A stretch of 64,000 nucleotides of DNA from Sodiomyces alkalinus F11. Its lineage: Eukaryota; Ascomycota; Sordariomycetes; Glomerellales; Plectosphaerellaceae. The notes beneath the pieces were generated by a model that was not told the DNA's origin, made no database searches, and saw only the letters and a list, made by a program, of their open reading frames with translations. Below are positions 1 to 12,123 of this stretch, piece after piece. The position numbers were made by a program, and so were the translations under genes. Each line of letters begins with the position of its first letter. The stretch's first letter is position 1. The stretch spans positions 112,643 to 176,642 of the forward strand of contig NW_021167093.1 in NCBI RefSeq assembly GCF_003711515.1, written 5' to 3'.

Positions 1-704
1 CCCCCCCCTCCCCCTTCCCTCCTTACCGTCCTTAGGCTCCTAAGCGCGGAATTTCCCCCTAAATATAATATCCACTATAACGTGACTATCATGGACATAT
101 AAGGGCGCTTTAAGAAAACTAAACACTAAGCGGTACTAAGGCCTAATAGGCTCCTAGTAGGGCTCTTAAAAATATATAAACCCCCTTTATACTAAAGATT
201 AAGTATTATCTTTATAGCGTGCCTCGAAGTAGGCTATTACCCGAAAAGGTGCCGCTATACTACTATAGTAGTACTTAAAAAAGAAGGTTAGCCGCCGCTT
301 AACTATAACATAGTAAAGGGCTAGCGACCGGTATTACTCCTTAATATAATAGGTAAGGTCCTTAAAGGGATACTAACTAACCGTATCGCCGTTATAGCGG
401 AGGAGTATCGGCTCCTCCTAAAGGGATAAATAAGTAACCGGACCGGGCGAAGTATAAAGATAGTAGTATAAAGAGTTATAAAGGCTATAAGGGCGAGTTA
501 GGCTTATATCGGTACCGTTTCGATACTCTAACTAAATATTAAAGGCGCCTTTAATACTATCCTTTACCCTCGCCTTCTTAAGGTACTTAAAAGGAAAGGC
601 TTCCCCTAATAGCTTATTACCCCAATTAGTAGCTTTCTCTAAAACCGTATAGCCTAGTAATTACTTAACGGCGAAACGGCCCCCCCGCGGTACCTCCGCG
701 GGGG
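1..704 (+). repeat. Left arm of an inverted LINE duplication
   Basis: This stretch matches the reverse complement of 2755-3440 closely, from the C-run at the window edge through the shared CCGCGGTACCTCCG block at about 689-704. Differences are mostly C/T and G/A. It results from two LINE copies in opposite orientation, tail to tail, and is not a terminal inverted repeat of a DNA transposon. Confidence 0.8.
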
Positions 705-2100
705 TATACTACAAGACTCCCCGATTTCCTTTATCCCCTTTAACCTTTATATCTCTACCCTTTATTAGGAGCTAGAAAGGGTCCCTAAAGCGATAATAGT
801 AGGTTTTATTAATAACACGAAAGTTATCGCCTTTAGTAGGATAAAGGTATAAATATAGCACCGCCTTATTACTGCGTAGCGGACTTACCTAGACTACGAG
901 ATAGCGAGCGGACTATAGTTCGAACTAGCTAACTATATCAATATCCCCTTCACGAAGTCATGTTAACCCTCCCTTACCCCGCTCCCCCTTAGCGCTATAT
1001 CGGTGCCGGTAGCGGAGGCGATAAGACTCCTAGGCATCTAGCTTAATAGGAAACTTAACCTCCGATAATATATTAAAGAGGTAAAGAGCCGATTAGCTAC
1101 CTAGATATATGCCCTCTTAAGGCTTAGAGCGGTAGTATAGGGGTATAGCTTCGTAGACGTAAAAAGACTATACCTTATAGTAATAAGACTAGTAATAGCC
1201 TATTACGGCTTAGCCGTTTATAAGATAGGGGCCGGCCCCCGATATAGCCCCGTAACGGTACTTATAGCGGTATAGAACCGATACCTTTAACTAGTAGCCG
1301 GAGTCTATAAGGCCACGCTAGTTAGGGTCCTCGAAAAAAAGACCTTTATCCCCCCTATTAACCTATACCTCTTAAGCCTTAGTGCCCGAAAGGTCCTTTA
1401 GATATAGAAAAAGGGGACCGAAGATAAGATATTAGCCTGAGTATACGCCGCGGCGAGAGCCTTAGCGATACCGAATCGGTATTATAGGACCTACGCTACC
1501 CTCGCGTAAATAGCCTAGCTTACCGCCCTAATAACCTAGGCCAGAACCTCGCCCCCGAGGAAAGCCCTTATAAGGGAATAGGGTAACGCCTAGGCGGAAA
1601 CACGGCGGATATATACCTATACTATGACGGTACTAAGCCGCCCCCCGATATAACGCTCCCTCCAGAAATAAAGAGGACTACTTAAACTATACAGCTTTAT
1701 ACTTACTTAGATTATATTAGAAAAACTAGGCCTATGAGCTTTCTTAGCTAAAGTAAGGGTACCGGGATTCCTATTAACGCGGTGCCCCTATGGTAATAGA
1801 GAGGCAGAAATAGCGGTGTATATAATGCTTTAGTGCTAGGATATAACTAAGGAAAAGCGTAGGGACCTTTTCGGTACTATAAGGAGATCTATATAAGGTA
1901 CTAGACTATTACACGGAAGCCGGGGCGATAGCTTTTTTTCTGAATAGTTCCTATAATGGAAGACGCTTAATAACTTCCGCCTTGCCCTTAAAGTTATAGT
2001 GTAACCGCGCAGATCGGTTATTAGGGTCAGGATAACCAATCAGGTCGGCCGCACGTTTTCTACCTAATAAAGTCAGGGGACCGAACCGGTTAATCGGGTT
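1..2100 (+). mobile_element. LINE (Tad-like non-LTR retrotransposon), 3' half, RIP-mutated
   Basis: Decayed plus-strand frame of a non-LTR retrotransposon, cut at the window's left edge. Reverse transcriptase landmarks read in order: an IKGAFNT block near 537-556, GGILQDSPIS near 700-730 (family form is a G-x-P-Q-G-S-P type block), and FINNT near 805-820 where the catalytic Asp pair is expected; both Asp read as Asn, as G-to-A change would give. A C-terminal Cys/His-like tail follows (CPYG near 1785, then ML-C, LLHG and WF-like blocks to about 2010), typical of LINE ORF2 ends. Many TAG/TAA stops interrupt it. It is a dead copy; the family assignment rests on motif order only. Confidence 0.75.
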
Positions 2101-2754
2101 AACAGGATGCATGTGACCGATCCGAATTATATAAGGACCGTTTCATCCGACCTTCCTATATCTAGAGTTTTATCTATTCATCCATCTTTGGATCAAGCAT
2201 TATAATAATTATCTGGCGTTCTAGTGCCGGAACGTCCCTGCGCAGTTATAATATAGCAATTAGAGGCGAATTCCTTCGGTATTCTGGACGCTCTTATTAA
2301 TCTAATCAGGGTAACCAGGGTGCTCGAGAGCAGTTCCGGCCTGCTTAAACGAACTGCTATTCACGCGTTTAGACCGTTATGCTTATCGTGATACCTATTA
2401 TCTAGGGGCTATACCAATTAGATGGATCGTTCTTCTAACCTTCTTTTAACCGATATTATTACCCGACGTTATATCGCCGGGATATCCCTTTTAATCTGAA
2501 TACTACTGTAACTACGATATACGATATAGATTCGACTAACTAGAGACTCGGTCAGGGCGTTATATACCTAAAAACCAGTACGGATTCGGCTAAGAGAATA
2601 CAGAACCGCCTTGGTGAGGGTAACGTAAGCCTAAAAAACGCGTTTAAAGGTAGAGATCTGTTTAGAGATACGATACTGTTTATCTGAATAGGATTCGACG
2701 GCTTTATATTCTGCCTTCGGTTAAGAGTATACGTCCTCGCCTTCTTTTTCTCCC
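2100..2754. other. Unassigned RIP-affected stretch between two LINE copies
   Basis: About 650 bases separating the two LINE copies. It has somewhat more CpA/TpG than its neighbours. I see no reverse transcriptase, integrase or LTR motif and no open frame. It could be LINE 3' untranslated sequence, a fragment of another element, or original unique sequence. Confidence 0.4.
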
Positions 2755-3740
2755 TCCGGAGGTACCGCGGGGGGGCTATTTCGTTATTAAGTAGTAGGTA
2801 GGCTATATAGTCTTAGAGGAAGCTACTAATTAGGGTAATAAGCTAATAGAAAAAGCCTTTCCTTTTAAGTACCTTTAGGAGGCGAGAGTAAGGGATAATA
2901 TCGAAGGCGCTTTTAATATCTAGTTAGAGTATGGAAGCGGTGCCGCTATAGGCCTAGCTTACATTTACGGCCTCCGTGACTCTTTATACTACTATTTCTA
3001 TACTTTACCCGGTCCGGTTACCTATCTATCCCTCTAGGAGGAGCCGATACTCCTCCGTTATAACAGCGATATAGTCGGCTAGTATCCCCTTAAAGACCTT
3101 ACTTATTATCCTAAGGAGTAATATCGGACGCTAGCCCTTTACTATCCCGTAGTCGGCTAGCGGCTAACCTTTTTTTAAGGACTATTATAGTAGCGTAGCG
3201 GCACCTCTTCGGATAATAGCCTATTTCGAGGCACGCTATAAAAATAACACTTAGTCTTTAGTATAGAGGGGGTCTATATACTTTTAGGAGCCCTGCCGGG
3301 AACCTATTAGGCCTTAGTACCGCTTAGGGTTTAGTCTTTTTAAGGTGCCCCTATATATCGGCTATAGTAATGTTATGGCGGACGTCCTATTTAGGGGGGA
3401 AATTCCGCTCCTAGGGGCCTAAGGGCGGGAAAGGGGGGGGGGGAAGAACTTCCGGTTAAGGACTTTAGCTTTCTTTATATATATAGTGGCTAAGTTATTA
3501 CTATTATCTTAGCATAGTAGCGGTACTAATAGGGGGTTTAGCAGTACTCCCCCTTAGTTTATACCTATTTCTATAGTCGTTAGAGAAGGTTATTATTTTT
3601 CCTAGTCGAGTAGAGTAGATGCCATTTGTATAGCCGCTTCGCTACTATTACGGCCTTATCTTAGCTCCTCTCCGCTTCCTAGAACTTGTCCTATCGGTTC
3701 CGGGACTTCCTAGATATATATCTACGGTGGAGGCGTTTTA
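2755..3740 (-). mobile_element. LINE, reverse-transcriptase part (3' piece of a LINE split by a Gypsy insertion)
   Basis: On the minus strand this reads as the same reverse-transcriptase region as the LINE at 1-704, preceded (3440-3740) by the linker usually found between endonuclease and reverse transcriptase. The endonuclease half continues at 12124-14690, on the other side of the inserted Gypsy element. The piece ends abruptly at about 2755, so its 3' end is lost or replaced. All frames are broken by TAG/TAA stops. Confidence 0.7.
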
Positions 3741-4103
3741 TACTAGATAGGTAGTTATAAGGAGTAAGAAAGTAGTAGCGAGAGGGTCCCAAAGGGAATA
3801 GGCGTGGGTTAAGTGGTGGTCACGGCTAGTCCGAACATAGGTAGTCCTAAAGAATCCGAATAATCGCTGCCCTCTCTATAGTAAGGAGGGGGCACTATAT
3901 AAGCACTCTATACTCCTAGGCTAATACTAGTATAGTTAAACGGATATCGTAAACGGATATCTACGTATAAGCCTAGGCCACGGCCCTATATAGTGGTATC
4001 GGCCTAGGGTAGCTATAGCCACGTTAAGATAGAAGCCCGGTCTTGTCTACATGGGAACCCGTTATATACCTAGCCTTTATCTCCTAGGCAGGGGCACCTA
4101 ATA
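3741..4103 (-). repeat. 3' LTR of the left Gypsy element
   Basis: Near-copy of 11761-12123 with the same length, beginning TACTAGATAG and ending CACCTAATA. The canonical TG...CA ends read as TA...TA, as RIP would produce. Confidence 0.85.
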
Positions 4104-4839
4104 GGGCGACCTGCCCTAGAGTACTCCTATCCTTGGGAGCGGCCGGTGCCGGATAGGGCCACTTTTCCCGACTATACGCGGCGTCGGCCTATATTCCTAC
4201 TATCCTTCTATTATTAATCCCGTACACGACCCCGTCATGGTCCCGTTATATTCCTATCCTTAGTCCCTTACTCTAATCCTATAGTCCTTTTATCCTTAAT
4301 CCCGCTTACGACTCCGGTATAATCCCGTTATAGTTCTATCACTAATACCTTACTCCTTTTCCTATAGCTAGCGTCCGCCTCCCTTTAATTCGTATAAAAA
4401 ACCGGCGCTGGTATCCCTTTAATCTAAATACAGAACCAGCGCCGATATCCCTTTAATCTACATAAAGTGCCGGCGCCGATATCCCTCTAATTAATATAAA
4501 ACCGGCGCCGATTATATAATATTTCTAAAACCAGAAATTTATCTCCTTCCTTCTTATAACCCTTTTACCCTTATACCTTCTTTATAGGCAGGAACGGTAA
4601 CCATATACCCTTTAAGGGGGATATCTGCCTTAACGCCTCTATAACTCTATTCTCTTCCGTTTTCCTTCTACTTCACGCCTCCAATTTTCGATTTCCGCTA
4701 TATTCCGTAAGTTAACCCTCATAATGTTTTCCTTATAGGAGTAGGGCGTGATAGTTATTCTAGTAGTCGTTAATATATTATAGTATTATTATTCTTATAA
4801 TATTTCCCTATTATTTTATAAATATCCTTCGGGAAAAAT

Positions 4840-6420
4840 AACTTATATAGCTTCGCTAACCACCTTATATAGCCTCCCTCGCCTACCACTATTATACCTC
4901 CTAAGGAGACTAATAATAATAATAATAATAATAAGCGGCCGGTATCTAAGCTAGCGGCTAATAGCGTTTCTAAGAAGCGTAAGACTATAACGACTATAGC
5001 GTTATCGTTATTAACCACCGCTCGTTAAAAGGTGGTGGATATTAGGGAAGAGGCCTGTAGAGGCTTAACTCTTAGAGACCTTTACTCCCGCTATGCTAGC
5101 TAGCTAGCTAAGATTAATTTTAGTAATAAGACATCTCGCCTACGGTTCGAGTTATACCGGTACTCCGGTACGATCTCCGCTAAGTATACCTTTTACTTTA
5201 GGTATAATAGTCGTCGTTATAATAAGCTTCTTACCACGGGCCGTAACGCGGCTATTTAGTTATAGAAGGTCCTTATTATCGCCGCTACTAAGGATAGTCT
5301 TAACGATAGCTATCGCGTAAATCCTTTTCGGGGGTAACCTAATATAGGCGTATACTAACTATACTATAGACTATAGCTATAGAGTGCTAGAACGTCCTTA
5401 AGGCCTCCCTGGGTAAGCTTAAGAGGGAGATAACCTTTACCGCCGCCGATAAGTCTTATACCACGTATCGGGCGAAGGAAGAAGTTAATAACGCCCGCTA
5501 GAAAATAGCAGATAAAATCCTAGAGTCTTTTTAGGATATCGCGTTATCGTTTCGCCGGTATATCGATTAATAGAATTAATAGATAGCTATGCAGGAACGC
5601 CTCGCCGTCGCCTTTAAGAGGGTTATTACTAGTATAGTGTATAGCCCCCCGGTAATCCCCCTTCTTAATACACTATTAACTTCTCTTCCTCTCCCCCTTT
5701 CTTTTTTATAACTAGATATCCCCCCTCCCGCCTTTACGCCCTTTAATTTATTCGCCGACGATAAGGATAATAACGATAATAGTATATACTAAGACCCTCC
5801 TAACCCCTATAATATCCCCGAGTCTAAGCCTATAACGCTCACCCTTACGCCGCAGAAGAAGGCGCCGGCTAAGAAGGCTACGCCTAAGAAGATAACGCCT
5901 TTAACGCCCTTACCGAAGAAGAAAAAAAAGCAGTAAAAGGCTAAGCCTCCTATTATTCTCTCGGATAACACACCGTCTATTAACGGGTAAAAGGTAAAAG
6001 GGGATAATACCTATATAAGTAAAAGTGCTACTACCACGGGGTAGAGCGAGGTATATATAAAGGAAAATAGTGAGGGCCCTTAAGTACCTATACCCTTAGA
6101 TTCGGAGTTAGAGGGTTACGCCGATAATCTATAACTGTAATAAGAATCCCTAGTAGATAGGGATTATACCGAAGATCTATAGCTATAGTAGGTAGTTAAA
6201 GGTATATACGGAGGATTAAGTAAGGGTTACGCTAAGGACCTATAATTATAGTAAGCGGTTAAAGGTATATAAGGAGGATTAAATAAGGGTTATGCTAAGG
6301 ATCTATAATTATAGTAGGCGGCTAAAGGTCTATACGGAGGATTAGGTAAGGGTTATACCGAGGATCCATAGCTATAGTAGGTGGTTAAAGGTATATACGG
6401 AGAATGTTTTTTTTTTAATA
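4840..6420 (+). pseudogene. Accessory opposite-strand reading frame inside the left Gypsy element
   Basis: A decayed plus-strand frame antisense to pol, between the chromodomain and the 3' LTR. In order it shows a short Asn run from an AAT repeat (about 4914-4935), a basic KKRKT-type segment that could be a nuclear localisation signal (about 4970-4985), a charged region with few stops (5040-5300), a Lys/Pro-rich segment with KKAPAKKATPKK (about 5865-5935), and four copies of a 63-base, 21-residue repeat (about 6155-6415). The opposite frame is hydrophobic and reads like an antisense shadow. I do not recognise the protein. A basic, low-complexity nuclear protein is inference from composition only. 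It may be an element-encoded accessory protein or captured host sequence. Confidence 0.4.
6155..6415 (+). repeat. Tandem repeat, about four units of 63 bp
   Basis: Units share a core reading GGGTTA..CGCTAAGGA..TATAATTATAGTA..GGTTAAAGGTATATA. The 63-base period keeps frame and encodes a 21-residue unit of the form GY-ED-LQLQ-VKGIYGGL-K, with Gln codons now TAG/TAA. It lies inside the opposite-strand frame of the left Gypsy element. Confidence 0.75.
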
Positions 6421-6614
6421 TAACTTATAGGGTACGCCCGCTCACCACTTTAATTATACCCCCTTAATAGTCCCGTCGTGACTTATAACCGTGTAACTGC
6501 CTAAGGGGAGGAGATAGAAAAGGAGGAATAAAAGAAAAGGATAGAAGAAAAGAAAACGCTTAACCACTTAAGGGGAGTAGATCGAAGAAGAATAAAGAGG
6601 GGAGACTTAACGGG

Positions 6615-6745
6615 TTAGTCGTGGTACGGTGCTTTAGGTATATCGTGGTTCTACAGTGCTCTAGTTATATCCTAGTCCTACGGTGCTTTAGTTATATCCT
6701 AGTTATACGATCCTTTAGTTATATTATAGTCCTATAATACTCCTG
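6615..6745 (+). repeat. Tandem repeat, about five units of 27 bp
   Basis: Degenerate units end in TTTAGTTATATC and begin (C/G)TAGT or GTGGT followed by TACGGTGC-like sequence. The period is 27 bases. It lies just beyond the chromodomain end of pol in the left Gypsy element. Confidence 0.65.
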
Positions 6746-6764
6746 CTATATTAAGCTTTTACTT

Positions 6765-9700
6765 AAAGTAAGTATTAATAAGCTTATCCAGTATATCACG
6801 CTTAGACTCCTATATATTCTCCTTATCATTATAGCTAGTCTATTTAATAAGGTTTTAGCGCCGTCTCCCTTAGTAACGGTAGTTTAAGATTACTTCGACT
6901 TTATATTTATTAGAGTCCGGTTTTATATTAACGTCCTATAGTTCGGGCACCTTTTTATTATAGGTCGTTTATAATTCTAGTAGCGAGATAAGCAAAACGT
7001 TATAGATCCTTATAGTTTTCGAGGGGGCGAGTTAATATACTAGTCTATACGTGCTTATAACCTTAGTGATTTTATATAGTCCGATAGACTTATCGCTAAG
7101 TTTCTTCGAAGGCCTACACTATCGGATAGAGTAAGACGTATTCGTTAACCGTAAATTATCTTTAGGTCCTCCTATTATTATAGTATTATTTATACGTTCC
7201 TTAGGCTTTTTTAATTAGTTCTATATAAGAGGGGCGGCTAGCCACGAGTTACTCCGCACGTGTCTCGGCTTTAGCTAAATAAGCCTCCCCCGCTTTAGGT
7301 AGTTATACTTTATTAGGGCTTTTTGGATTATACCCTATTAGTGCGTCCGCAGGTATTTATTATATAGCGGAGTGCTACGCCGTGTTATACGTAAATTCCG
7401 TAAGGGGTAAGCGGTCTATTTAGTTATCCTATTCCTAGGAGTAGAAGACTTTAAGGTAGTATTCCACGTTCTCGTTCTATTATTTTATCAAGCTATTAGT
7501 CTACGGGTACTACGCTATAGATAAGCGTCGCTTAGTACTTAAGTAGCGGTAATAGGTAGCCTAAAAACGGCTTATAAATAGGGACTCTTAGTCTGATATA
7601 ATCCTATTAGGAATCTTAAAGGTTCGAAAACTATAATGCTATAATATATCCGTAAGTCCCTTAGTAGTAAGGCTACTACTTATAGGGATATATAACAAAT
7701 ACTTTAGTTGATAATAAATGATAATAAGGATCGCGTTATATTTCCTGCCCTTATTATAGATATGCGGTAGTCCTATAATAAAGTTAATCGAAATCTCTGC
7801 GAAAGGATAATCTAGGATAGGAAGACTCACTAGCTTACTATATGGCTTATAATACCGTAGTTTCGTTTATTAGTATATCACATAGGTAGGTATAGGCTTT
7901 CTAGTATCTTAAGGGAGATAGTCCTAAAAATAGAAGTCCGATACGCGCTTTATAGTATATATGACCCGTAATAACCCGTACTAGGTTTATCGTGGAAAGC
8001 CTATAGGATTTTATCTTATAGCCCTAAATAGTTTAGCACTAATACTTATCCCTTAAAACGGAGGACGCCCTTAACGTCTCTAGATTAGTATCCCTTTATA
8101 GTTATATTACTATAGACCTCCCGCTACCGGTTATAGAAGGGGTCTTTAGCTTATATCTTAATAACCTCTTATACTAGAGTAGGATCCGTTAGCGCTATAA
8201 GTATAACTAGGTCCGTCGATACTAGAGGCGTATTAGGGTTTATCGATGCTATAGGTATATCGGGGTCCTATACGGTTCCTATACTAATCGCGGCGAGGAT
8301 AAACTTCTTAGAGAATAACTTTACGGCGCGGGTCCGATTAGCGAGTAAGGACTATTTATAGGGGTATACTACGGCTTCCCCGAGAGGCTATTAGCGGGGT
8401 TTAACGTACCGAGCCTATACCTAATCTCGAAATTAAAAGGGGCTAGTTCTTCTAGCTATGGCGCGTGCTACCCTTTTAGTTATAGCTTATCGAGTAGGTA
8501 ATAATAGTTTAGGTAGTCCGTGAGGACTATAATAGGGCTTTAACTATAAGCGACGTAGTGCCACTATATCCAAAACGATTTAGTTATTACCATTACCTTA
8601 GAATCGGGCATGCTATAGTTTAGCTCTACGCTATATAGCTTTCAGGATATAAATATAACGGGTCTCTATAAACTATCTTCGTACTAGCTTATTACCGCGC
8701 TAATAGTAAATATAGAGGTATCGGGTTTAACACGCATAAGTAGTATAGGGTTAAAATATCGTAGTACCGGGGCGTCCTAGAATACTAGTTTTAACTAATT
8801 AAATACGGTACTGGTATATAGGGAAAGGCGTAAGAGCCCGGACTAAGCACCTTTTAAGAGGTTAGTAAGGGGGGTAAAGACCTTAGAATAGTTTTTAATA
8901 AAGCGTTTATAGAACCTAGTAAACCCGAGGAAGATTTAGATCTTCTTTATACTATTAGGTGCTTCCTAATCCCGGATAGCCTCGACACGACTAGGGTCTA
9001 TACATACCCTATTAGGGCTATAAATAAAATTAAAGAATTCTATATTATAGGTCTTAAATTCGTATTTATCGGGGTTAGCGTAAAGGGATTACTCCCAGAG
9101 CCTAGCTAGAACCTAATATACGTGTTTTCGGTAGTCTTCTAGGGTATTACTATAGATAAGGATATTATCTAGGTATATAATATAGATCGTATTAATATAT
9201 CCGGCGAGGGCCTAGTTAATATATTATTAGAAACTCGTGGGGGTATTAGTTAGGCTAAAAGGTATTATAAGGTATTCGAAATAGACGTATTTAGTACGGA
9301 AGGCCGTTTTCTATTTATCGCCCGCGCTAATCCGGAGCCGGTAATAAGCGTCCTTAAGGTCTAGCTTAGTATAGTATTACGCCGAGGATAGATAGTCTAA
9401 TATCTTATAAATTAGTAGTAGCAGGGTACGTTCTTTAATAGTTACCTTATTTAATCCCCTATAGTCCATATAAAGGCGTAGCTTATTATCCTTCTTAGGG
9501 ATAAATAGGATAAGGGCCCTATAGGGATTAGATAATAGTCGGATCTAACCTTTACGGATAGCGTCTTAGATATACTAGCGAAGGACCCTAAGCTCTTATA
9601 TGGCTATTAGGTTAATAGATCCAAAAGGGGGCTTTTTCTTTTCTTTGATTTTAATTATATAGTCCTATCGTTAATAGGCGAGGAGCCGTCCGGTATCGTT

Positions 9701-11700
9701 AATACTAAATACGTTAACGAAATCTTAGTATAGTTTCGGGAGGATAGCCGGCTTAGGGGGGGATATTGGATTAAGAGGATAAGGCTTAAGATTAAGGCTT
9801 ACCCTATCTACGCATTAGACTAGTATAAAGGAGGATAGGGTTAAAACCGTTATAGCCTCCTTTATAGCTTTCCGTAATTCTTATCAGCTCGAGAAAACGT
9901 AAAGGTTAGAGCGTTCTAGGGGGTAATTCTAGGTACTAGTTTACTAATCGATTATAGGGTTAACGGCTACTAGCCAGGGTTATCCTGGGATAATTCGGGA
10001 GCCCTTAGGGTCTAGGTTTATAACGTGAAATTTAACGCGTTATACTTTTCCACATTTCTATTAGTCGGTTACGAAGATAAGTCGAGTAACGGAGCCGAGG
10101 GTGGATTTCTTTTATCCCTCGGTGATCTAGGATATAGAGAGGGGGGGTCTAGAGGGGACTTAGTTAGGACCTAGAAGGGATTAGTATAAAACGTTAATAT
10201 CGGCTCTTTTATCTAGGAGAGCCGGGGTTTATACTTATTCCCTACCTTAGCGGAGGGAGATATACGCCTTTACTAGTATAGGCGTCTTTACCGGTATAGG
10301 CGCCTTTACCGGTATAATAGTAGTAATCGCCGCTTAAGGTGGGGTTAGTTCCTAGGCTATCTCGCTAATAACACGACCTACTATCGGACGTATTAGCGAA
10401 AGAGGTAGTTTATTTAGATTAGTATAAGTACGGGAGGGGTAAGTACTAGTATAATAACTCTTTTATTTATAGGTAAAGTATATAATAAGTTTAATTAGGG
10501 TATAATACGGCCTAGCCTAATCCTATAGTTCTCCTATATTCTTAGTAGTTCTAAGCGGGTTCGAAGTCGCTAGTATTTCAGGGAGGGTTACTCGGCTATA
10601 GTTAGTAAGGGGGGTAGGCGGGTGCTATCCTGTTACTAAGGGCTTGATTTTCAGTTGCTCGGCCCTCTTATATTTCTTATTATATTCTAGGTAGGTTTTC
10701 GGAGTTCTATATATAGATAAAATATAATCCCGAATTAGGGGTAGGACTTAAGTAAGGACTATCTATATCCGCTATTAGTCTAGTAGGCGACTCGGGAGTT
10801 CCGCTTTTAGGGCTTCTTACCACTAGATAAACTTTATAAAGGGTTCGCCGGGCTTTTAGTCTAAATAGTCGTTAGTTTATATCTATAGGGCGACCTTAAG
10901 TAAACGTGTATCGTAATCGTCGACCTATTCGCCTAACTAGGTTTTTAGGGCTTTTTAGATAACGCGGGACGAGTTATTATTATAGGCGTGCCGGAGGTAA
11001 GATTGCTATCTTTTCTTAAGGTAGTTTAGCAGGGAGGCTATAACGTAGTAGTTCTTCGAGGCGTTATTAGGAAGGCTATTAGGGTTAATTATAAACTATT
11101 ACTTTACCTCTTTGATAAATATCCGGTATTTTATCTATAACTCGCTATTCTACTTAGGGACTATATAGTTAACCTTCGCCTATAAGAAATTAGCCCTGGA
11201 TCTAGTAAGGGTCCGGGGGGGATTAGTATTAACGTGGCCCTAAATAGTGGAAGAAAAGGGGACTAAGGACTAAGTATCTAAAACGCAGCGATAAGGCTCC
11301 GCGATACGTTATCGTATAATAGCATAGCCGTTAAGGTTAGGATAAGTCAGGCAACTAGTCCTAGCGGCTTTAAGGGGGATAAGTCGGTCGAGTTTACGCT
11401 TCCGCGCCTCCGATACCTTAAACCACTTAATCCGTTCCTTAACCTATATATCGGTTAGCTAGTTATAGGGGATATCCTTATAAGGATAGAGTAGGCGGGA
11501 TAGGGTAGGGGTAATAGGGGGTACTATGTGCTAAGGGGATAGGGGGTAGGGATTAAGGTCTATCTCCATTTAGGGTATAGCTTAGTTATATCGTGCCTAT
11601 ATCGTGGAGGCGCCTAGACGAAAGGGGTTATCGATATTCGGTAAAAGGTCGGAGGGGCTAACTATATTATAGGTCTAATTATTCTTATAGAAAGATATCG
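6765..11700 (-). pseudogene. Decayed gag-pol of the left Gypsy element
   Basis: Minus-strand remnants in Gypsy order (reverse transcriptase, RNase H, integrase, chromodomain). Reverse transcriptase: LYMDYRGLNKVTIKE and KLDLKDAYY near 9390-9480, and YLDNILIYS at about 9149-9175 where the catalytic pair reads Asp-Asn. Integrase core: the segment at 7639-7830 contains INFIIGLP, the usual start of the Gypsy integrase core after the zinc finger. At 6765-6925 a degenerate chromodomain begins KYKVEVILNYRY and continues YNDKENI-ESKRD-L. Gag is presumed in 10.3-11.7 kb but no zinc knuckle was seen. Numerous TAG/TAA stops make it non-functional. Confidence 0.75.
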
Positions 11701-11760
11701 TTTTCCTATTAGTACTCCTTAATAGTCCTCGTGCCCTTTAGAAAGGTAAAGCGATTATTA

Positions 11761-12123
11761 TATTAGATAGGTAGTTATAAGGAGTAAGAAGGTAGTAACG
11801 AGAGGGTCCGAAAGGGAATAGGCGTGGGTTCAGTAGTAGTCACGGCTAGTCCGAATATAGGTGGTCTTAAAGAATTAGAATACTCGCTACCCTCTCTATA
11901 CTAAGGAGGGGACACTATATAAGCACTATATACTCCTAGGTTAATACTAGTACAGTTAAACAGATATTAGAAACGGATATCTACGTCTAAGCCTAGGCTA
12001 TAGCCCTGTATAGTGGTATCGGCCTAGAGTAGCCGTGGCTATATTAAGACGGGAGCCCGGTCTTGTCTACACGGGAACCCGTCGTGTACCTGGCGTCTAT
12101 CTCCTAGGCAGGGGCACCTAATA
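11761..12123 (-). repeat. 5' LTR of the left Gypsy element
   Basis: Near-copy of 3741-4103, beginning TATTAGATAG and ending CACCTAATA. The differences between the two LTRs are mostly transitions. Confidence 0.85.

Larger units (their letters stand above)
3741..12123 (-). mobile_element. Gypsy-type LTR retrotransposon (chromovirus), RIP-mutated, 8383 bp
   Basis: Bounded by two same-direction 363-bp LTRs (3741-4103 and 11761-12123). The flanking pentamers are TTTTA on the left and TCTTA on the right, a plausible target-site duplication with one C-to-T change. Pol runs on the minus strand, so the 5' LTR is the right one. The insertion interrupts a minus-strand LINE whose two halves continue on either side. 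Between the chromodomain (about 6.77 kb) and the 3' LTR lie some 2.65 kb that include an opposite-strand frame and tandem repeats, which a standard Gypsy element would not have. Confidence 0.85.

Noticed and set aside
1..3440. DNA transposon with terminal inverted repeats
   Set aside because: The arms are LINE reverse-transcriptase sequence, explained by two oppositely oriented LINE copies.
6155..6745. CRISPR-like array
   Set aside because: The repeats are contiguous tandem units without unique spacers, in a eukaryotic transposon.
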